Positions 63,682 to 64,000 of a stretch of DNA of 64,000 nt are shown piece after piece. The position numbers and the translations under genes were made by a program. The notes under the pieces were generated by a model. That model ran no database searches, was not told the origin of the DNA, and saw only the letters and a list, made by a program, of their open reading frames with translations. Source of the DNA: Candidatus Eiseniibacteriota bacterium (lineage in GTDB: Bacteria; Eisenbacteria; RBG-16-71-46; CAIMUX01); contig CAIMUX010000001.1 of NCBI GenBank assembly GCA_903844735.1, positions 79,521 to 143,520 on the forward strand, written 5' to 3'. Numbering within the stretch: position 1 is the stretch's first letter; each line of letters starts with the position of its first letter.

Positions 63682-64000
63682 TCAGCGGTAGATGTTCTTG
63701 ATCTGCCCCCAACTTGTACGCTCGGTCGGCGTCGGCTGAGTGCACGGGTTTGGACTGCAGACGCCGGCCGACGTCCAGATGCTCGGCAGTGCGCAGTTCG
63801 TCTGGGTCGTCAGCGTGCAGGTGCCATCGGGCGCGCAGCACGCGCCGGTCGGGGGCTGCTGGCACGGGTTCGGGGCGCAGGTGCCGAACATGGTCCAGGT
63901 CCCGGTGCAGGCCGACAGCAGCGTCACCGCGCACGTGCCATCCGGATAGCAGCAGGAGCCCGTCGGCTGCGTGCAGTCGCCGGGGGCGCAGGTGCCGAAC
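63682..64000 (-). CDS. C-terminal end of a secreted cysteine-rich repeat protein (cut by the window edge)
   Basis: At least 105 codons, open to the right-hand edge. Repeats of about 35 residues follow the pattern 'P.G(A/S)CC.PDGTC...T...C...W...G(T/V)C.PNPC'; three are visible, with conserved cysteine spacing that suggests disulfide bonding outside the cytoplasm. The protein ends '..TERTSWGQIKNIYR', a short tail I associate with exported proteins of Eisenbacteria-like genomes; that association is from memory. Function unknown; adhesion or surface coating is a guess. Confidence 0.8.
   Translation of the reverse strand, partial: FGTCAPGDCTQPTGSCCYPDGTCAVTLLSACTGTWTMFGTCAPNPCQQPPTGACCAPDGTCTLTTQTNCALPSIWTSAGVCSPNPCTQPTPTERTSWGQIKNIYR

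Overview
The window comes from a high-GC, Gram-negative-type bacterium, most likely an uncultured FCB-group lineage such as Candidatus Eisenbacteria. This placement is inference. It rests on several large secreted proteins (peptidase families M36 and C25) ending in an FlgD-like C-terminal domain, a secreted protein built of repeats containing 'GACCxPDGTC' that ends in '..WGQIKNIYR', menaquinone synthesis by the futalosine route (mqnC, mqnD), and the general gene mix. No rRNA, tRNA, CRISPR array or complete insertion sequence was found.

Layout. 0.2-4.2 kb: two secreted proteins, the second with caspase/gingipain-like motifs. 4.2-5.6 kb: non-coding DNA and a decayed comM (Mg-chelatase-like) remnant. 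5.7-8.1 kb: ECF sigma factor, zinc-finger anti-sigma factor and DUF4097 protein. 8.4-10.7 kb: M36 metallopeptidase. 11.1-24.2 kb: orphan N6-adenine methyltransferase, YceI, fused E1 alpha/beta 2-oxoacid dehydrogenase, two proteins of unknown function, cytoplasmic GH13 amylase and a large CPBP-type membrane protein. 24.4-29.2 kb: cysteine synthase and a C25 peptidase. 29.3-30.9 kb: two methyltransferases, one BtaB-like. 31.2-36.9 kb: an M16 peptidase pair and glnS. 37-40 kb: small hypothetical genes and a cluster of broken genes (kinase, lipoprotein, response regulator). 39.9-45.5 kb: gltX, a methyltransferase, a broken ABC ATPase/permease pair and an ABC-F protein. 45.7-46.1 kb: a probable group II intron 5' fragment and a small gene fragment. 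46.1-54.8 kb: GT-C-like membrane protein with TPRs, two MFS transporters, rnhB, an SH3-domain protein, a cytidylate-kinase-like protein and an outer-membrane barrel candidate. 54.9-63.6 kb: DUF1028 protein, mqnD, an unusual repeat array, a selenium-type trio (class V aminotransferase, DUF3343, YedF-like), mqnC, an L-fucose-isomerase-like protein and a 2-Cys peroxiredoxin. The window ends inside a secreted repeat protein.

How the genes work together. mqnD and mqnC are two steps of futalosine menaquinone synthesis. The aminotransferase, DUF3343 and YedF-like proteins resemble the set that accompanies labile-selenium enzymes. Sigma and anti-sigma form a classic overlapping pair. The two M16 genes look like a catalytic/non-catalytic heterodimer. 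glnS and gltX together imply direct charging of tRNA-Gln.

The most unusual features are: (i) a 42/43-bp repeat array at 57.27-57.74 kb that switches orientation, lying in a segment bounded by two copies of the mqnD 3' end; (ii) a set of broken genes, of which two keep both ends but lack their middles and two truncated convergent genes meet at one junction; and (iii) 'TTCAGGATTC/GAAGTCTGAAGCC'-type low-complexity DNA recurring between genes.
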